Positions 19,357 through 28,981 of a DNA stretch of 64,000 nucleotides are shown in pieces (position 1 is the stretch's first letter; each line of letters starts with the position of its first letter). Made by a program: the position numbers and the translations under genes. A model generated the notes under the pieces. The model did not search any database and was not told where the DNA came from. It worked only from the letters and a program-made list of their open reading frames with translations. The stretch spans positions 1,426,001 to 1,490,000 of the forward strand of contig NZ_NFZS01000001.1 in NCBI RefSeq assembly GCF_003264855.1. Reading direction: 5' to 3'. The DNA is from Dyella jiangningensis. GTDB lineage: Bacteria > Pseudomonadota > Gammaproteobacteria > Xanthomonadales > Rhodanobacteraceae.

Positions 19357-21318
19357 TTAGCTGTTGCCGTGCGCGCCGGGTTCGGATTGCCAGTACACGG
19401 CATAGCGTTCGCCGTGCACCTGGTTGAGCGGCGTGACGGCGAGCGTGCCGTCACTCGTCTGGGCTTCGAAGCAGAGATCCTGCGCGGATGCCACGCGCAA
19501 CCAGGGCACCTCGTCGCCTTGCTTGTCGGTGACGCGTGGTGCGGGCCATGGCTTGGGTTCGGGCTTGGGTGCCGCGTCGTAGCCGCAGTACTGCATGTCG
19601 TGGGTCAGACCCTTGTCGCCCAGGCGCGCCGCCAATACCAGCGGTCCATAAAGCACCGCCTGCAGGCTGTCGTCGCCGGGTAACGCCATGCGTGTCACCT
19701 GCATGGGGAGATCCAGTTCGAGGCGATCGCCGTCGTGCCACTCGCGCTTGATCGTGAGGTAGCTGCCGGGCGAGGCGAACACATCCAGCGCCTGGCCGTT
19801 GAGCCGCACGCGTGCACCCGGTCCGATCCATGAAGGAACGCGCAGGTTCAACGCGAACGTGGATGGCGCGCTGAGCGATAGCCGGAAACGTGTCAGCGAT
19901 TCGCGGGGGAAGGCCGTTTCCTGGCGGAAGCGCAGCTTCTGTTCTGGCCAGTCGAGTTCGGAGGGAATGAACAGGTTGACGTAAAGATCGTTGCCGTCGC
20001 GAAAGTAGATGCTGTCGTTGAAGCGGGCGAACTCTTCCGCACCGCTACCGGTGCAACACCAGAAGGAGTCGGTGGGCGTGTTGTAGAACTTCGCCGCGCC
20101 GGGCTGCAGCGGGTAGTAGTACAACTTCATGCCGTCGCCGTCCTGCGTGCCGAGTCGCGCGTTGTATAGCGTGCGCTCGTAGTAGTCGAACGCGCGCGGG
20201 TCGCCGTTCCACGCGTACACGTGGCGCGTCAGCTTCATAAGGTTGTAGGCCACGCAGCACTCGGCGCTGTACAGCCCCAGTTGGCCCTTGAGGTCGCCGG
20301 GTGCGGTGTTCCAGAACTCGTCGTTGCTGGAACCGCCGGTGGCGTAGGTGCGATTTCGCGTGACGGTTTCCCAGAAGAACTCGGCGATGCGCCGGTAGCG
20401 CGGCTCGCCGGTGAGCTCGTAGCGTCGGGCGGCGCCGATCACCTTGGGTATCTGGGTGTTGCTGTGCAGGCCCTGCAGCTCATCGCGATGCGCCGCCAAT
20501 GGATCGAACAGCGATACCTGGTCGAAGCGGTGCGCGGCATCGAGATAGCGGCTGTTGCCGGTGATCGCGTACAACTCGACCATGGCGTCGTTCATCCCGC
20601 CGTACTCGGTCTTCAGGATGTGCGCCATCTCTGCATCGGAAAAGCCGTTGAGCCAGCGCACCGTCCAGTTGCCGATGCCGATCGCTACCTGCAGTGCCTG
20701 CTTGTTGCCGGTGTGCTCGACCATGTCGAGCATGCCGGCGAGGATCTTGTGGATGGTGTAGAACGGCGCCCACACCTTCTGGCCGCTGCTGAGGCGGTCG
20801 AAGAAGCTTTCGGGGAACGCGCTCAGGTAACCATTGGGCTGCTGGCAGGCGGCGAGCGCCGCGACCAGCTCGTCCCCACGCTGCTTGAGCGTGGCGTCGC
20901 CCACCGTGGCATAAGCCAATGCGGCAGCGGAGAGATAGTGGCCGCCGCTGAAGTGGCCTCGCAACTCGCAGTCGGGCTTCTCCCAGCCGCCCAGGGGTTT
21001 CGCACTGGAAGCGATGCCGGCGTGCACGCGGAAACTGTGCGCCAGCCGATCCACCGGCAAGCTGTGCAGATAGCGCTGGTTGATCGCCGCGGCGCGCGAG
21101 AAGTCGCTGTCCAGGAGACGGACCTGGCCAAGCGCAAAGGGCCGCATGCGATACACGGGTTGTTCGCGCACGACGTTGCCATTCGCCGCGCCGATGGGCG
21201 TGGCGGTGTCGGCGACATCGGGCGCGAGGCTGAAGGCGCGGGGCACGACCGCCAACGACGCCAGCGCAGTGGCCGCTTGCTTGAGAAATCGCCTGCGATG
21301 ATCACGATCCTGTTGCAT
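19357..21318 (-). CDS. GH127 beta-L-arabinofuranosidase (DUF1680), Tat-exported
   Basis: 653 residues. An N-terminal Tat signal (HRRRFLKQAATALASLAVV, start ATG 21318 with GGGGAGAG ahead) sends it across the inner membrane folded. The catalytic alpha-barrel keeps the zinc-thiolate set of HypBA1-type enzymes: Glu353 and Cys355 (SAECCVAYN), Cys421-Cys422 (FWCCTGSG). A Glu in SSNDEFW (334) fits the general acid. GGHYLSAAA and WAPFYTIHKILAG are DUF1680 hallmarks. The C-terminal third is beta-rich. Characterised members remove beta-L-arabinofuranose from hydroxyproline-linked arabino-oligosaccharides of extensin. The specificity here is inferred; GH146-type pectin activity is an alternative. The nearby Hyp catabolic genes favour the former. 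Confidence 0.88.
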   Translation of the reverse strand: MQQDRDHRRRFLKQAATALASLAVVPRAFSLAPDVADTATPIGAANGNVVREQPVYRMRPFALGQVRLLDSDFSRAAAINQRYLHSLPVDRLAHSFRVHAGIASSAKPLGGWEKPDCELRGHFSGGHYLSAAALAYATVGDATLKQRGDELVAALAACQQPNGYLSAFPESFFDRLSSGQKVWAPFYTIHKILAGMLDMVEHTGNKQALQVAIGIGNWTVRWLNGFSDAEMAHILKTEYGGMNDAMVELYAITGNSRYLDAAHRFDQVSLFDPLAAHRDELQGLHSNTQIPKVIGAARRYELTGEPRYRRIAEFFWETVTRNRTYATGGSSNDEFWNTAPGDLKGQLGLYSAECCVAYNLMKLTRHVYAWNGDPRAFDYYERTLYNARLGTQDGDGMKLYYYPLQPGAAKFYNTPTDSFWCCTGSGAEEFARFNDSIYFRDGNDLYVNLFIPSELDWPEQKLRFRQETAFPRESLTRFRLSLSAPSTFALNLRVPSWIGPGARVRLNGQALDVFASPGSYLTIKREWHDGDRLELDLPMQVTRMALPGDDSLQAVLYGPLVLAARLGDKGLTHDMQYCGYDAAPKPEPKPWPAPRVTDKQGDEVPWLRVASAQDLCFEAQTSDGTLAVTPLNQVHGERYAVYWQSEPGAHGNS

Positions 21319-21392
21319 GACTCTCCCCGAGGCATGGCCGGACATCATGGAACGATGACGTGTTTCGAACGTCGCTTACGCAGGATTTCATC

Positions 21393-21435
21393 GTGCCGTC
21401 ACACGAGCAGGTCGTCTTGTGTCATTTGACGGCAC
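21393..21435 (-). promoter_or_regulatory. 9-bp inverted repeat in the GH127 leader
   Basis: GTGCCGTCA (21393-21401) and its exact complement TGACGGCAC (21427-21435) frame 25 bp, with a further CAC/GTG match inside. It lies about 75-117 bp upstream of the GH127 start, between that gene and the GH27 gene. It may be a leader hairpin, an operator or part of a weak terminator. Confidence 0.4.
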
Positions 21436-21503
21436 GGCATGCGGAATCCTGCATAGTCGCAGACGGTCTCTTCTGCACGAGCGGCCATGTGTGCGCCGAC
21501 GCC

Positions 21504-22706
21504 TCAGCGCGGCGCATCCAGGCGGACCAGCAACACGTCGTGGCGAGCCAGCGCGATGGCCTGCTGATCGGACAGCGATATCGGCTTGCCGCTCCACAGG
21601 TCCTTGCCTTGCTGAGGGCCATGCAAGCCAAGCTTCGACAGGTTCAGGCGGAAAGGATGCGTGTCATAGCGGGCGCTGCCCACGTTGAAGATGGCGATCG
21701 CCATCGCACCGTTTTGCAGCGGGCGCGTCCACACCTCGACCTCGCCCTCGGCGTACGCACGTGTGGCCTGTTTACCGAGCGTGTCCTGGTCGATGGCGAT
21801 GACGTCGCGGTTGGCCAGGATGTTCTTGACCTCCACTGGCATATGCGCAAGATCGTTGCCCGCGAGCAAGGGCGCGGCCAGCATCGCCCACCAGCTGAAG
21901 TGCGCCCGATTCTCGGCGGCGGTCAATTTGCCGTTGCCGACTTCAAGCATGTCCGGATCGTTCCAGTGCCCCGGACCGGCATAGCTCGCCAATCCCGCCT
22001 GTTGCGAGGCGATCGCATAGATGCGATCCCATTCGGGCGTGATGTCGCCGGTGGTGCGCCAGAGATTGCCGCCGACCTTGGCGCCGGGCGCCCATTCCCA
22101 CACCGCGTCCCAGCCGTACTGGCACAGGGAATAGACGATGGGCCGGCCCGTCGCCGTCAAGGCGGCATGCATGCGTTCGTAGGCGTCGACCATCAGGCGC
22201 ATCTGTTGCGCGGGGTCGTTGGGCGCCTTGGCCTTCATCTGGTCCTCGATGAAGCTGCACAAGTCGTACTTGAGATAGTCCACGCCCCAGGCGGCGTAGG
22301 TCTTCGCATCCTGCGCCTCGTGGCCCAGCGATCCGGCGAAGCCGGCACAGGTCTTGGGGCCGGGCGAGGTGTAGATGCCGAGCTTCAGTCCTTTCGAATG
22401 GACATAGTCGGCCAGCGCCTTCATGTCGGGAAAGCGCTCGTTAGGGTGGATGACGCCCTTGGCATCACGCTGGCCCTGCCAGCCGTCGTCGATGTTCACG
22501 TAGACGTAGCCGGCGTCGCGCATGCCGCTGCTCACCAGGGCATCGGCGGCCGCACGTACATCGGCGTCAGTGACTTTCTCGGCGAAGAAATTCCAGCTGT
22601 TCCAGCCCATCGGGGGCGTGGCCGCGACGGTATCGGCAAACGCGCTGCCGCATGCCGAGCCCAGTGCCATGGTCAACGCGAACAGAACACAACGGGACAA
22701 TCGCAT
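21504..22706 (-). CDS. GH27 alpha-galactosidase, secreted
   Basis: 400-residue glycoside hydrolase that releases terminal alpha-galactose. A signal peptide ends near residue 24 (GSAFADTVAA). The clan-D TIM barrel starts at PPMGWNSWNFF and carries VNIDDGWQ. The nucleophile is Asp148 (YLKYDLC) and the acid/base Asp252 (WNDPDML). A short beta-sandwich domain follows (residues about 310-400). Length matches bacterial and plant GH27. It lies 35 bp after the start-proximal permease gene on the same strand, so both are probably co-transcribed. Extensin carries alpha-galactose on serine, one plausible substrate; galactomannan or raffinose are alternatives. Confidence 0.93.
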   Translation of the reverse strand: MRLSRCVLFALTMALGSACGSAFADTVAATPPMGWNSWNFFAEKVTDADVRAAADALVSSGMRDAGYVYVNIDDGWQGQRDAKGVIHPNERFPDMKALADYVHSKGLKLGIYTSPGPKTCAGFAGSLGHEAQDAKTYAAWGVDYLKYDLCSFIEDQMKAKAPNDPAQQMRLMVDAYERMHAALTATGRPIVYSLCQYGWDAVWEWAPGAKVGGNLWRTTGDITPEWDRIYAIASQQAGLASYAGPGHWNDPDMLEVGNGKLTAAENRAHFSWWAMLAAPLLAGNDLAHMPVEVKNILANRDVIAIDQDTLGKQATRAYAEGEVEVWTRPLQNGAMAIAIFNVGSARYDTHPFRLNLSKLGLHGPQQGKDLWSGKPISLSDQQAIALARHDVLLVRLDAPR

Positions 22707-22741
22707 GGTTCACCTCGTCGTCAGAAGAGCGGTGCGAAATG

Positions 22742-24151
22742 TCAGGCTGCGTTTGCAGCCACGCGACTATGGTGCCGGCCATAACTCAGGTACAGCACGC
22801 AACCCAGCAGCAGCCAGATGGCGAAGCGCACGTACGTGATGATGGGCAGGCCCCAGATCAGCCAGCACGAGAAACCTACACCGATGATCGGTACCAGCGG
22901 CATCAGCGGCGTACGGAACGGGCGGTGCAGTTCGGGCTGGCGCCAGCGCAATACCGCCACGGCCGTGCAGATGACGATGAAGGCGCCGAGCACGCCGATG
23001 TTTACCAGCTTGGCGAGCTCATCCAGCGGAAACAGGCCGGAGGCTACGGCGGTCACGGCGCCGAGCAGCAGGGTGGAGCGATGCGGCGTGCGCCAACGCG
23101 GATGCACGGCGGCGAACCACGAGGGTAGCAGCCCATCGCGGCCGAGGCTGAAGCCGATGCGGGCGCCCGCCATCAGGTTGGCGAAGATCACGCTGGTGAT
23201 GCCGCACACGGACGCCAGCGAGATCACAACCATCGTCCACGGCATGCCGATGCGGATGAAGGCATTCGCCACCGGCGCGGCATTGTCGAGCGTGGTGTAT
23301 GGAACGATGCCGGTAAGTACGAGGCAGATGGCGATGTACAACACCATCGCGATGCCCAGCGACAGCAACACGGCGCGCGGCAGGTCGCGTTGGGGGTTGC
23401 GCGATTCCTCCGCCGCGGTGGTGAGCATGTCGTAGCCGAACACGGCGAAGAACACCACGGCGGCACCGGTCACCACGCCATGCATGCCGAACGGCATGAA
23501 GGGATGCCAGCGTTCCGGCTTCACGTACGCCGCGCCGGCGATGACGATCAGCGCGGCGCCGGCAATCTTGATCGACACGATCAGCGTGTTGAAGCGCGCC
23601 CCCCATTCCATGCGCACGGCGAGCAGGGTGGTGATGACCACGGAGATGATGATGGCCGGCAGGTTCACCACGCAGCCGGGCGCGCTGCCCCAGGCACCTT
23701 GCGCCCATACCGGCAGCGGCAGGCCGGCGGCATCGAGCAGGGCCTGCATGTACCCCGACCAGCCCACCGCGACCACGGCCGCAATCAACGCGTATTCGAG
23801 GAGGAGGTCCCAACCGATGATCCAGCCGGCGAACTCCCCGAGCACGGCATAGCCGTAGGTGTAGGCGCTGCCCGAAACGGGGATGAGTCCCGCGAACTCG
23901 GCATAGCACAACGCCGCGGCCGCGCTGGCGATGCCTGCGATGATGAAGGAGACGAGCACGGCAGGCCCGGCCTGCGTGGCCGCCACGGTGCCGGTGAGCA
24001 CGAAGATGCCCACGCCGATGATGCCGCCAAGGCCGATGGCCGTCAGTTGCCACAGGCCCAGCACGCGACGCAGGCCACTGCCGCCCCTCGCGGCCTCGCC
24101 CTGCAATGCCTCCACCGGCTTGCGCCGAAGCATGTCGTTGATCAGGCCCAT
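22742..24151 (-). CDS. APC-family amino acid permease
   Basis: 469-residue inner-membrane transporter with about 12 hydrophobic helices. It has the APC signature GLGGIIGVGIFVLTGTVAATQAGPA (in helix 1) and FIIAGIASAAAALCYAEFAGLIPVSGSAYTY (helices 2-3, in parts), plus AFVFFAVFGYD-like and EESRNPQRDLPRA in the middle, all typical of the cationic amino acid transporter (CAT/YfnA) branch. It should import an amino acid by proton symport. The substrate cannot be read from sequence. Its place between glycosidases and the peptidase/Hyp genes makes hydroxyproline, proline or a related amino acid a reasonable guess. Confidence 0.88.
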   Translation of the reverse strand: MGLINDMLRRKPVEALQGEAARGGSGLRRVLGLWQLTAIGLGGIIGVGIFVLTGTVAATQAGPAVLVSFIIAGIASAAAALCYAEFAGLIPVSGSAYTYGYAVLGEFAGWIIGWDLLLEYALIAAVVAVGWSGYMQALLDAAGLPLPVWAQGAWGSAPGCVVNLPAIIISVVITTLLAVRMEWGARFNTLIVSIKIAGAALIVIAGAAYVKPERWHPFMPFGMHGVVTGAAVVFFAVFGYDMLTTAAEESRNPQRDLPRAVLLSLGIAMVLYIAICLVLTGIVPYTTLDNAAPVANAFIRIGMPWTMVVISLASVCGITSVIFANLMAGARIGFSLGRDGLLPSWFAAVHPRWRTPHRSTLLLGAVTAVASGLFPLDELAKLVNIGVLGAFIVICTAVAVLRWRQPELHRPFRTPLMPLVPIIGVGFSCWLIWGLPIITYVRFAIWLLLGCVLYLSYGRHHSRVAANAA

Positions 24152-24303
24152 CCGCTACTCCCCGTGTCGCGTGCTATCGATTGGTATGGAACGTCGGTCC
24201 TCCGCTCGCTTCATCGCTGCCACGGTCTGTGGCCGCAGGGCTATGCAAGCAGAAGCGCGTCGCGTCTTCCCTGGCGAGTTGCTCCGTTATTGAGCTGCTT
24301 TGA

Positions 24304-26058
24304 CTACTTCGCGGCGTACGGCGACTTGCCGCCATCCGCGATGAACTTGTCCACCTCTTGCTGCAATACCGGCAGCGGCACCGAGCCGAGCGAGAGCACG
24401 GTGTCGTGGAAAGCGCGCAGGTCGAAATGCTCACCCAGCGCCTTCTCCGCCTTCGCGCGTGCATCGACGATGGCGAGTTCGCCCAGGTAGTACGACAGCG
24501 CCTGGCCCGGCCATGCGATGTAACGATCCACTTCGGTCTCGATCTCGTGCTCGCTCAGCGCGGTGTTGTCACGCATGAAGGCCTGCGCCTGCTCGCGCGT
24601 CCAGCCCGTGTGGTGGATGCCGGTGTCGACCACCAGGCGGGCGGCGCGCCACATCTGGTAGCTCAGGTAGCCGAAGCGGTCGTACGGCGAGTCGTACATG
24701 TCCATCTCCACGCCCAGGCGCTCGGAATACAGCGCCCAGCCCTCGCCATAGGCGGAGATGTAGGTGTAGCGACGGAAGTCCGGCAGGCCTTCATGCTCGG
24801 CCGCCAGCGGCATCTGGAAGGCGTGGCCCGGCGCCGATTCGTGCAGCGTCAGTGCGGTCAGTGAGTACAGCGGGCGCGAGGGCAGGTCATAGGTATTGAC
24901 CAGATAGACGCCCGGGCCGCCACGGCCGCCGGTATAGAACGGGGCGAGATCCGCCGGCACCGGCTCGATGGCGAAGCGCTGTCGCGGCAGGCGGCCGATA
25001 TAGTTGCCGACCTTGCCATCCACGCGCTTGGCGATCCACGCGGCGTCCTTCAACAGCTCGTCGGCGGTCTTGGGATAGAACTTCGGATCGGTGCGCAGGT
25101 AGTGCAGGAACTCTGGGAAGCTGCCCTTGAAGCCGCTGTCGCGGATGGTCTCGTCCATCTCCTTGCGGATGCGCGCCACTTCCTTCAGGCCCAGCTCGTG
25201 GATCGCGTCCGGCGTCATGTCGAGCGTGGTGTACTCGCGGATCTGCGACTGATAGAACGCCTTGCCGTCCGGCATCGATTCGGCGGCGAGCGTGGTGCGC
25301 GCCTGCTTCATGTAGGTGTTGCGCATGAAGTCGAGCAGCTTCGCGTAGGCAGGAATCACCGATTGCTGGATCGCCTCGCGCCCCTGCGCGCGTAACTGTG
25401 CCTGCACGTCGGCGGGAATGGTGGCGGGCATCTTGCGGAACGGGGTGTAGAACAGGTTGTCGTCACCCTTGGCGTTCACCACGTCGGCGATCGACTGGTC
25501 GCGCCCGGTGAGTGTCACCCGCGGCACGCTGAAGCCGCGGGCGAGGCCAGCCTGCATATTGGTCGTCTGCTCGCCGAAGTAGCGCGGGATGTCCTGCATC
25601 TGGCGGATGTAGTGGCGGTAATCCTCGGCGGTGCGCAGCGTGCGGCGCGCCGTGAAGCCCAGGTTGGTCCAGAAAGCCGTATCGCTGTTGAACGGCATTT
25701 CCCAGGTGCGGAAATGCTGATCAGCCAGCAGGGTCTGGATCTGGTTGCGATACACCGCGTAGTTGACCGGGTCGTCGCCCTTCAGCTGGTTCGGCGACAT
25801 CGTGTCGAGCTGCTTGAGCACATCGGCCCAGTACTGCTCGCGCATCGCCTGCGTGGCGGCGTCGACCTTCGGCAAGTGGTCGGCGAGCTTGCTGCCGTTG
25901 TTGTCCTCGTCATCCGCGCCCTTGAACTGCGCCTGTCGCCAGGCCCATTCCCTGGTGTAGATCGCATGGAAGCGGGCGGTGGCATCGCCGTCGGCACGCG
26001 TCGGGAGCGAGGTGGCAAGGCAGAGCGTGCAGGCAAGGGCGAGGATGAGAGGCTTCAT
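24304..26058 (-). CDS. DUF885 family exported metallopeptidase-like protein
   Basis: 584 residues with a signal peptide (MKPLILALACTLCLATSLPTRA). DUF885 proteins are mostly alpha-helical with a thermolysin/M32-like fold. The motif HESAPGH (His406-His412) with the downstream EGWALYSERLG supplies likely zinc ligands and a catalytic Glu. Other landmarks are GGRGGPGVYLVNTYDLPSR (in parts) and WPGQALSYYLGE. Length is normal for the family. The activity is not settled for most members; a peptidase role in the periplasm is inferred. A REP doublet separates it from the Hyp operon. Confidence 0.85.
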   Translation of the reverse strand: MKPLILALACTLCLATSLPTRADGDATARFHAIYTREWAWRQAQFKGADDEDNNGSKLADHLPKVDAATQAMREQYWADVLKQLDTMSPNQLKGDDPVNYAVYRNQIQTLLADQHFRTWEMPFNSDTAFWTNLGFTARRTLRTAEDYRHYIRQMQDIPRYFGEQTTNMQAGLARGFSVPRVTLTGRDQSIADVVNAKGDDNLFYTPFRKMPATIPADVQAQLRAQGREAIQQSVIPAYAKLLDFMRNTYMKQARTTLAAESMPDGKAFYQSQIREYTTLDMTPDAIHELGLKEVARIRKEMDETIRDSGFKGSFPEFLHYLRTDPKFYPKTADELLKDAAWIAKRVDGKVGNYIGRLPRQRFAIEPVPADLAPFYTGGRGGPGVYLVNTYDLPSRPLYSLTALTLHESAPGHAFQMPLAAEHEGLPDFRRYTYISAYGEGWALYSERLGVEMDMYDSPYDRFGYLSYQMWRAARLVVDTGIHHTGWTREQAQAFMRDNTALSEHEIETEVDRYIAWPGQALSYYLGELAIVDARAKAEKALGEHFDLRAFHDTVLSLGSVPLPVLQQEVDKFIADGGKSPYAAK

Positions 26059-26083
26059 GTCGCTGTCCTTCGTGGAGATGTCC

Positions 26084-26164
26084 GTAGGAGCGCACCCGGT
26101 GCGCGACCGCGGCGTTTTGGCGTTGCCGCTTCGTCGGGTTTTCGCGCACTGGGTGCGCTCCTAC
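26084..26164. repeat. REP doublet (REPIN-like)
   Basis: A 23-bp REP unit beginning GTAGGAGCGCACCCGGTGCG (26084-26106) and its inverted copy (26142-26164) match at 22 of 23 positions, with a 35-bp spacer. It lies between the M24 peptidase stop and the DUF885 start. It recurs at 37228 and, diverged, at 11329. Confidence 0.88.
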
Positions 26165-26179
26165 AGGAGAGTGTCGGCA

Positions 26180-27388
26180 TCACGCAAACGGCTGGTCGAT
26201 CGCAGGCGAGGGCGGAGTAAACCAGGCGGCGCCGTTCTCGGTGACATAGAAGTGGTCTTCCAGCCGCACGCCAAAGCGGTCGGGCACCACGATCATCGGT
26301 TCGTTGCTGGCGCACATGCCGGGTTCCAGCAGCGTCTGGTTGCCGCGTACGAGGTAAGGCGTCTCATGGATGCTCATGCCGCAGCCGTGGCCGGTGCGAT
26401 GGGGGATGCCGGGCAGGCGGTAGTCGGGTCCGAGTCCGGCCTTCTCGACCACCTTGCGTGCGGCAGCGTCCACCGCTTCGCAGGTCACGCCCGGACGCAC
26501 GGCGTCGAACGCGGCCTGTTGTGCGGCCTGCTCCAGTTGCCAGATGCGCGCCTGATCGGCGCTGGGCTGGCCAAAGATATAGGTGCGCGTGATGTCGGAG
26601 TGGTAGCCCTGCACGGTGCAGCCCGTATCGATCAACACCAGCTCGCCGGGTTGCAGGTATTGCTCGCCGGGCACGCCATGCGGATACGCCGTGGCCTGGC
26701 CGAATTGCACGATGCAGAAAGTGGAGCCGTTGTCCGCACCCATCGCGCGATGCGCTTCGTCGATGAAGCGCACGAGCTCGCCACGACTGATGCCTTCGCG
26801 CATGAGGCCGGCGGCGAGGCGATGGACCTGCAGGGTCATCGCCGTGGCCTGCTTCATCAGCGCGAGTTCGGCGGGCGACTTGCAGATGCGGCAGCCGTCG
26901 ATGATCGCGGTCGCTTCCGTCAGCGCCTTGCCACCGAGCACGGCGCGGAGGCGTTCGGCCACGAGATACGGTGCCGCCGGATCGAGCGCGAGGCTGCTGG
27001 CGCCGCGTTCGTGCAGCGCATCCGTCACCAGCTGCTGTGGATCTTCGTGCTCCTCCCACAGGCGCAGTTCGGCAGGGATCAGCAGCACAGCTTCCAGCGA
27101 ACCCACTTCGAAGGCGGGACATATCACGATGGGAGCGCCGCGCTGCGTTACCAGCAAGCCGACCAGTCGTTCGCTCGCACCCCACGGGATGCCGCTGAAA
27201 TACCGCAGCGACGTGCCCGCGGTAACCAGCACCGCATCGACGCCTTGCTCGCGCATCAGGCGACGCGCCTGCTCGAGGCGCTGCTGGTACTCGTCGGCGC
27301 CAATGGCCGCTGCCGGCGCCGACCACGGAGCGAGCGAAGCCCGCGCCGTGGCGAGATCGAGGCCGCCGATCTGGCCGGCCGTGCTCAT
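26180..27388 (-). CDS. M24 family (Xaa-Pro/prolidase-like) metallopeptidase
   Basis: 402-residue cytoplasmic pita-bread peptidase. The N-terminal creatinase-like domain (about 1-165) is followed by the M24 core with the full two-metal set: two Asp in LIDTGCTVQGYHSDITRTY, His in IPHRTGHGCGMSIHE, Glu in SNEPMIV and Glu in RLEDHFYV. The start ATG 27388 overlaps the stop of the aldehyde dehydrogenase in the sequence ATGA, so translation is coupled. Sitting last in the hydroxyproline operon, it most likely cleaves Xaa-Pro or Xaa-Hyp peptides to feed the pathway. An ectoine-hydrolase-like or creatinase-like role is possible, as M24 members are hard to tell apart. Confidence 0.85.
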   Translation of the reverse strand: MSTAGQIGGLDLATARASLAPWSAPAAAIGADEYQQRLEQARRLMREQGVDAVLVTAGTSLRYFSGIPWGASERLVGLLVTQRGAPIVICPAFEVGSLEAVLLIPAELRLWEEHEDPQQLVTDALHERGASSLALDPAAPYLVAERLRAVLGGKALTEATAIIDGCRICKSPAELALMKQATAMTLQVHRLAAGLMREGISRGELVRFIDEAHRAMGADNGSTFCIVQFGQATAYPHGVPGEQYLQPGELVLIDTGCTVQGYHSDITRTYIFGQPSADQARIWQLEQAAQQAAFDAVRPGVTCEAVDAAARKVVEKAGLGPDYRLPGIPHRTGHGCGMSIHETPYLVRGNQTLLEPGMCASNEPMIVVPDRFGVRLEDHFYVTENGAAWFTPPSPAIDQPFA

Positions 27389-28980
27389 GCGCCGGCTCCG
27401 TGCCCGAGGTCGTCTGCCGACCACACGCCGTCGATGCAGCGGGCAAGCCCACCCGGGTTGCGATCGCGCAGTTCCGGCGGCAGCTGGTGCTCAGGCACAT
27501 TGTCGTAGCAGTGCAGGGCGGTGAAGCGCGTGATCGCTGCAGGCATGCCCACGGCCGTGAAACCCGGATGGCCCGTGCTGGGATACGGGCCGCCATGATT
27601 CATCGCCGGGCTGACCGCCACGCCGGTGGGCATGCGGTTGCCGATCAGGCGGCCCACGCGCGGGCGCAGGGCGTGGGCGACTTTCGCCCAGGTGTTGTCG
27701 TCGCTACCGTCGTTGGCGGTGTAGATCGTGCCGGTGAGGTTGCCTTCGAAGGCCGACGCGACCTGCGCCATCTGCTCCACGTCCTTCACGCGCACCAGCA
27801 GGCTGACCGGACCGAACGCCTCCGTCTGCAAGGCCTTCGGTTCGCGCAGGAAATGGTCTGCATCGACGCTGAGCAAGCTGGGTGCGTAGCGATAGCCCGG
27901 AGAGCCAGCCTGTCCGCCAGCCAGCAGTTCCGCGCCCGCCTTGCGCAGCGTGGCGACGCTGCCTTGCAGGTGATCGAGCACACCGCGCGAGAACAACACA
28001 CTGGGCGCAGCGGCAGCGAAATGTTTGGTCGCTTCGGCCACGAAAGCGTCGCCGGCGGCATCGTGCTGCACGATCACCACGCCGGGGTTGGTACAGAACT
28101 GGCCGCTGCCCATCGTGCATGACGCAAAGAATTCCTGCGCCAATGCCGTACCACGCTCGGCCAGTGCCCCAGGCAGCAGGAACACCGGATTCACGCTGGA
28201 AAGCTCGACATAGGCCGGCACGCCGGCAGCGTCCGCGGCGGCCTTCAACGCCAGGCCGCCGGCGCGGCTGCCCGTAAAGCCGATGGCCCCGAGGCGGGCG
28301 TCGCCGGCGATCTGCGTGCCGATGGCGTTGTCGAAGTGGTAGAGCATTTGCACGGTCGCGGGCGGAAGGCCGGCCTGCTGCAATGCTGCGAAGGCCAGTC
28401 GCGCCAGACGTTCGCTGGTGGCCGGATGCGAAGGATGGGCCTTGGCGATCACCGGATTGCGCGCGGCGATGGCGGAAGCGAAATCGCTGCCCGCGATCGC
28501 GTTGAACGCGAACGGGAAGTTATTCGGCCCGAACACCAGCACCGGCTTGTTCAATGGTGCGCGATGCGAACGCAGGTTCGCCGCGGTGTCGATCACCGGC
28601 TGGGTCCAGGCGAGGTTGCGCACCGCCTTGGCGGCGAGTCGCAGCTGGTTGGTGGTGCGTGGCAGCTCGACTGCGGAAAGACGCGGCTGCCTGGGCAGGG
28701 CGGTTTCCGCGTTGGCCAGCTCCACCAGCATCTCGGCGTCCGCTTCGATGCCGGCGGCATAGGCTTCGAGGAAGTTCGCGATGTTTTCCGGCGGCGTGGC
28801 GGCAAGTTCGTCCGCCACCGCGTAGGCGGCGCTCAACGCCGCCTCCACATCGGTCGCGCCGCAGATCGGATAGCTCGGACCGATCGCTTCGCCCGTGGTG
28901 GGGTTTTCCGCGCGGAACTCGCCAAGCAGCTGGCGTGCCGCACGCCATTCGCCATCGATCAACAGGGGTTGTACGGCCAT
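27385..28980 (-). CDS. Alpha-ketoglutarate semialdehyde (2,5-dioxovalerate) dehydrogenase
   Basis: 531-residue NAD(P)-dependent aldehyde dehydrogenase that oxidises alpha-ketoglutarate semialdehyde to 2-oxoglutarate, the last step of hydroxyproline breakdown. The length and the motif FGPNNFPFAFNAIAGSDFASA (in parts) are typical of the long KGSADH type. Catalytic Cys296 (GSGQFCTNPG) and Glu259 (YVELSSVNP) are present; the Rossmann region has IGFTGSRAGG. It starts one base after the stop of the deaminase gene on its 5' side and overlaps the M24 gene by four bases. It corresponds to LhpG/HypE-type enzymes. Confidence 0.92.
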   Translation of the reverse strand: MAVQPLLIDGEWRAARQLLGEFRAENPTTGEAIGPSYPICGATDVEAALSAAYAVADELAATPPENIANFLEAYAAGIEADAEMLVELANAETALPRQPRLSAVELPRTTNQLRLAAKAVRNLAWTQPVIDTAANLRSHRAPLNKPVLVFGPNNFPFAFNAIAGSDFASAIAARNPVIAKAHPSHPATSERLARLAFAALQQAGLPPATVQMLYHFDNAIGTQIAGDARLGAIGFTGSRAGGLALKAAADAAGVPAYVELSSVNPVFLLPGALAERGTALAQEFFASCTMGSGQFCTNPGVVIVQHDAAGDAFVAEATKHFAAAAPSVLFSRGVLDHLQGSVATLRKAGAELLAGGQAGSPGYRYAPSLLSVDADHFLREPKALQTEAFGPVSLLVRVKDVEQMAQVASAFEGNLTGTIYTANDGSDDNTWAKVAHALRPRVGRLIGNRMPTGVAVSPAMNHGGPYPSTGHPGFTAVGMPAAITRFTALHCYDNVPEHQLPPELRDRNPGGLARCIDGVWSADDLGHGAGA

Positions 28981-28981
28981 G

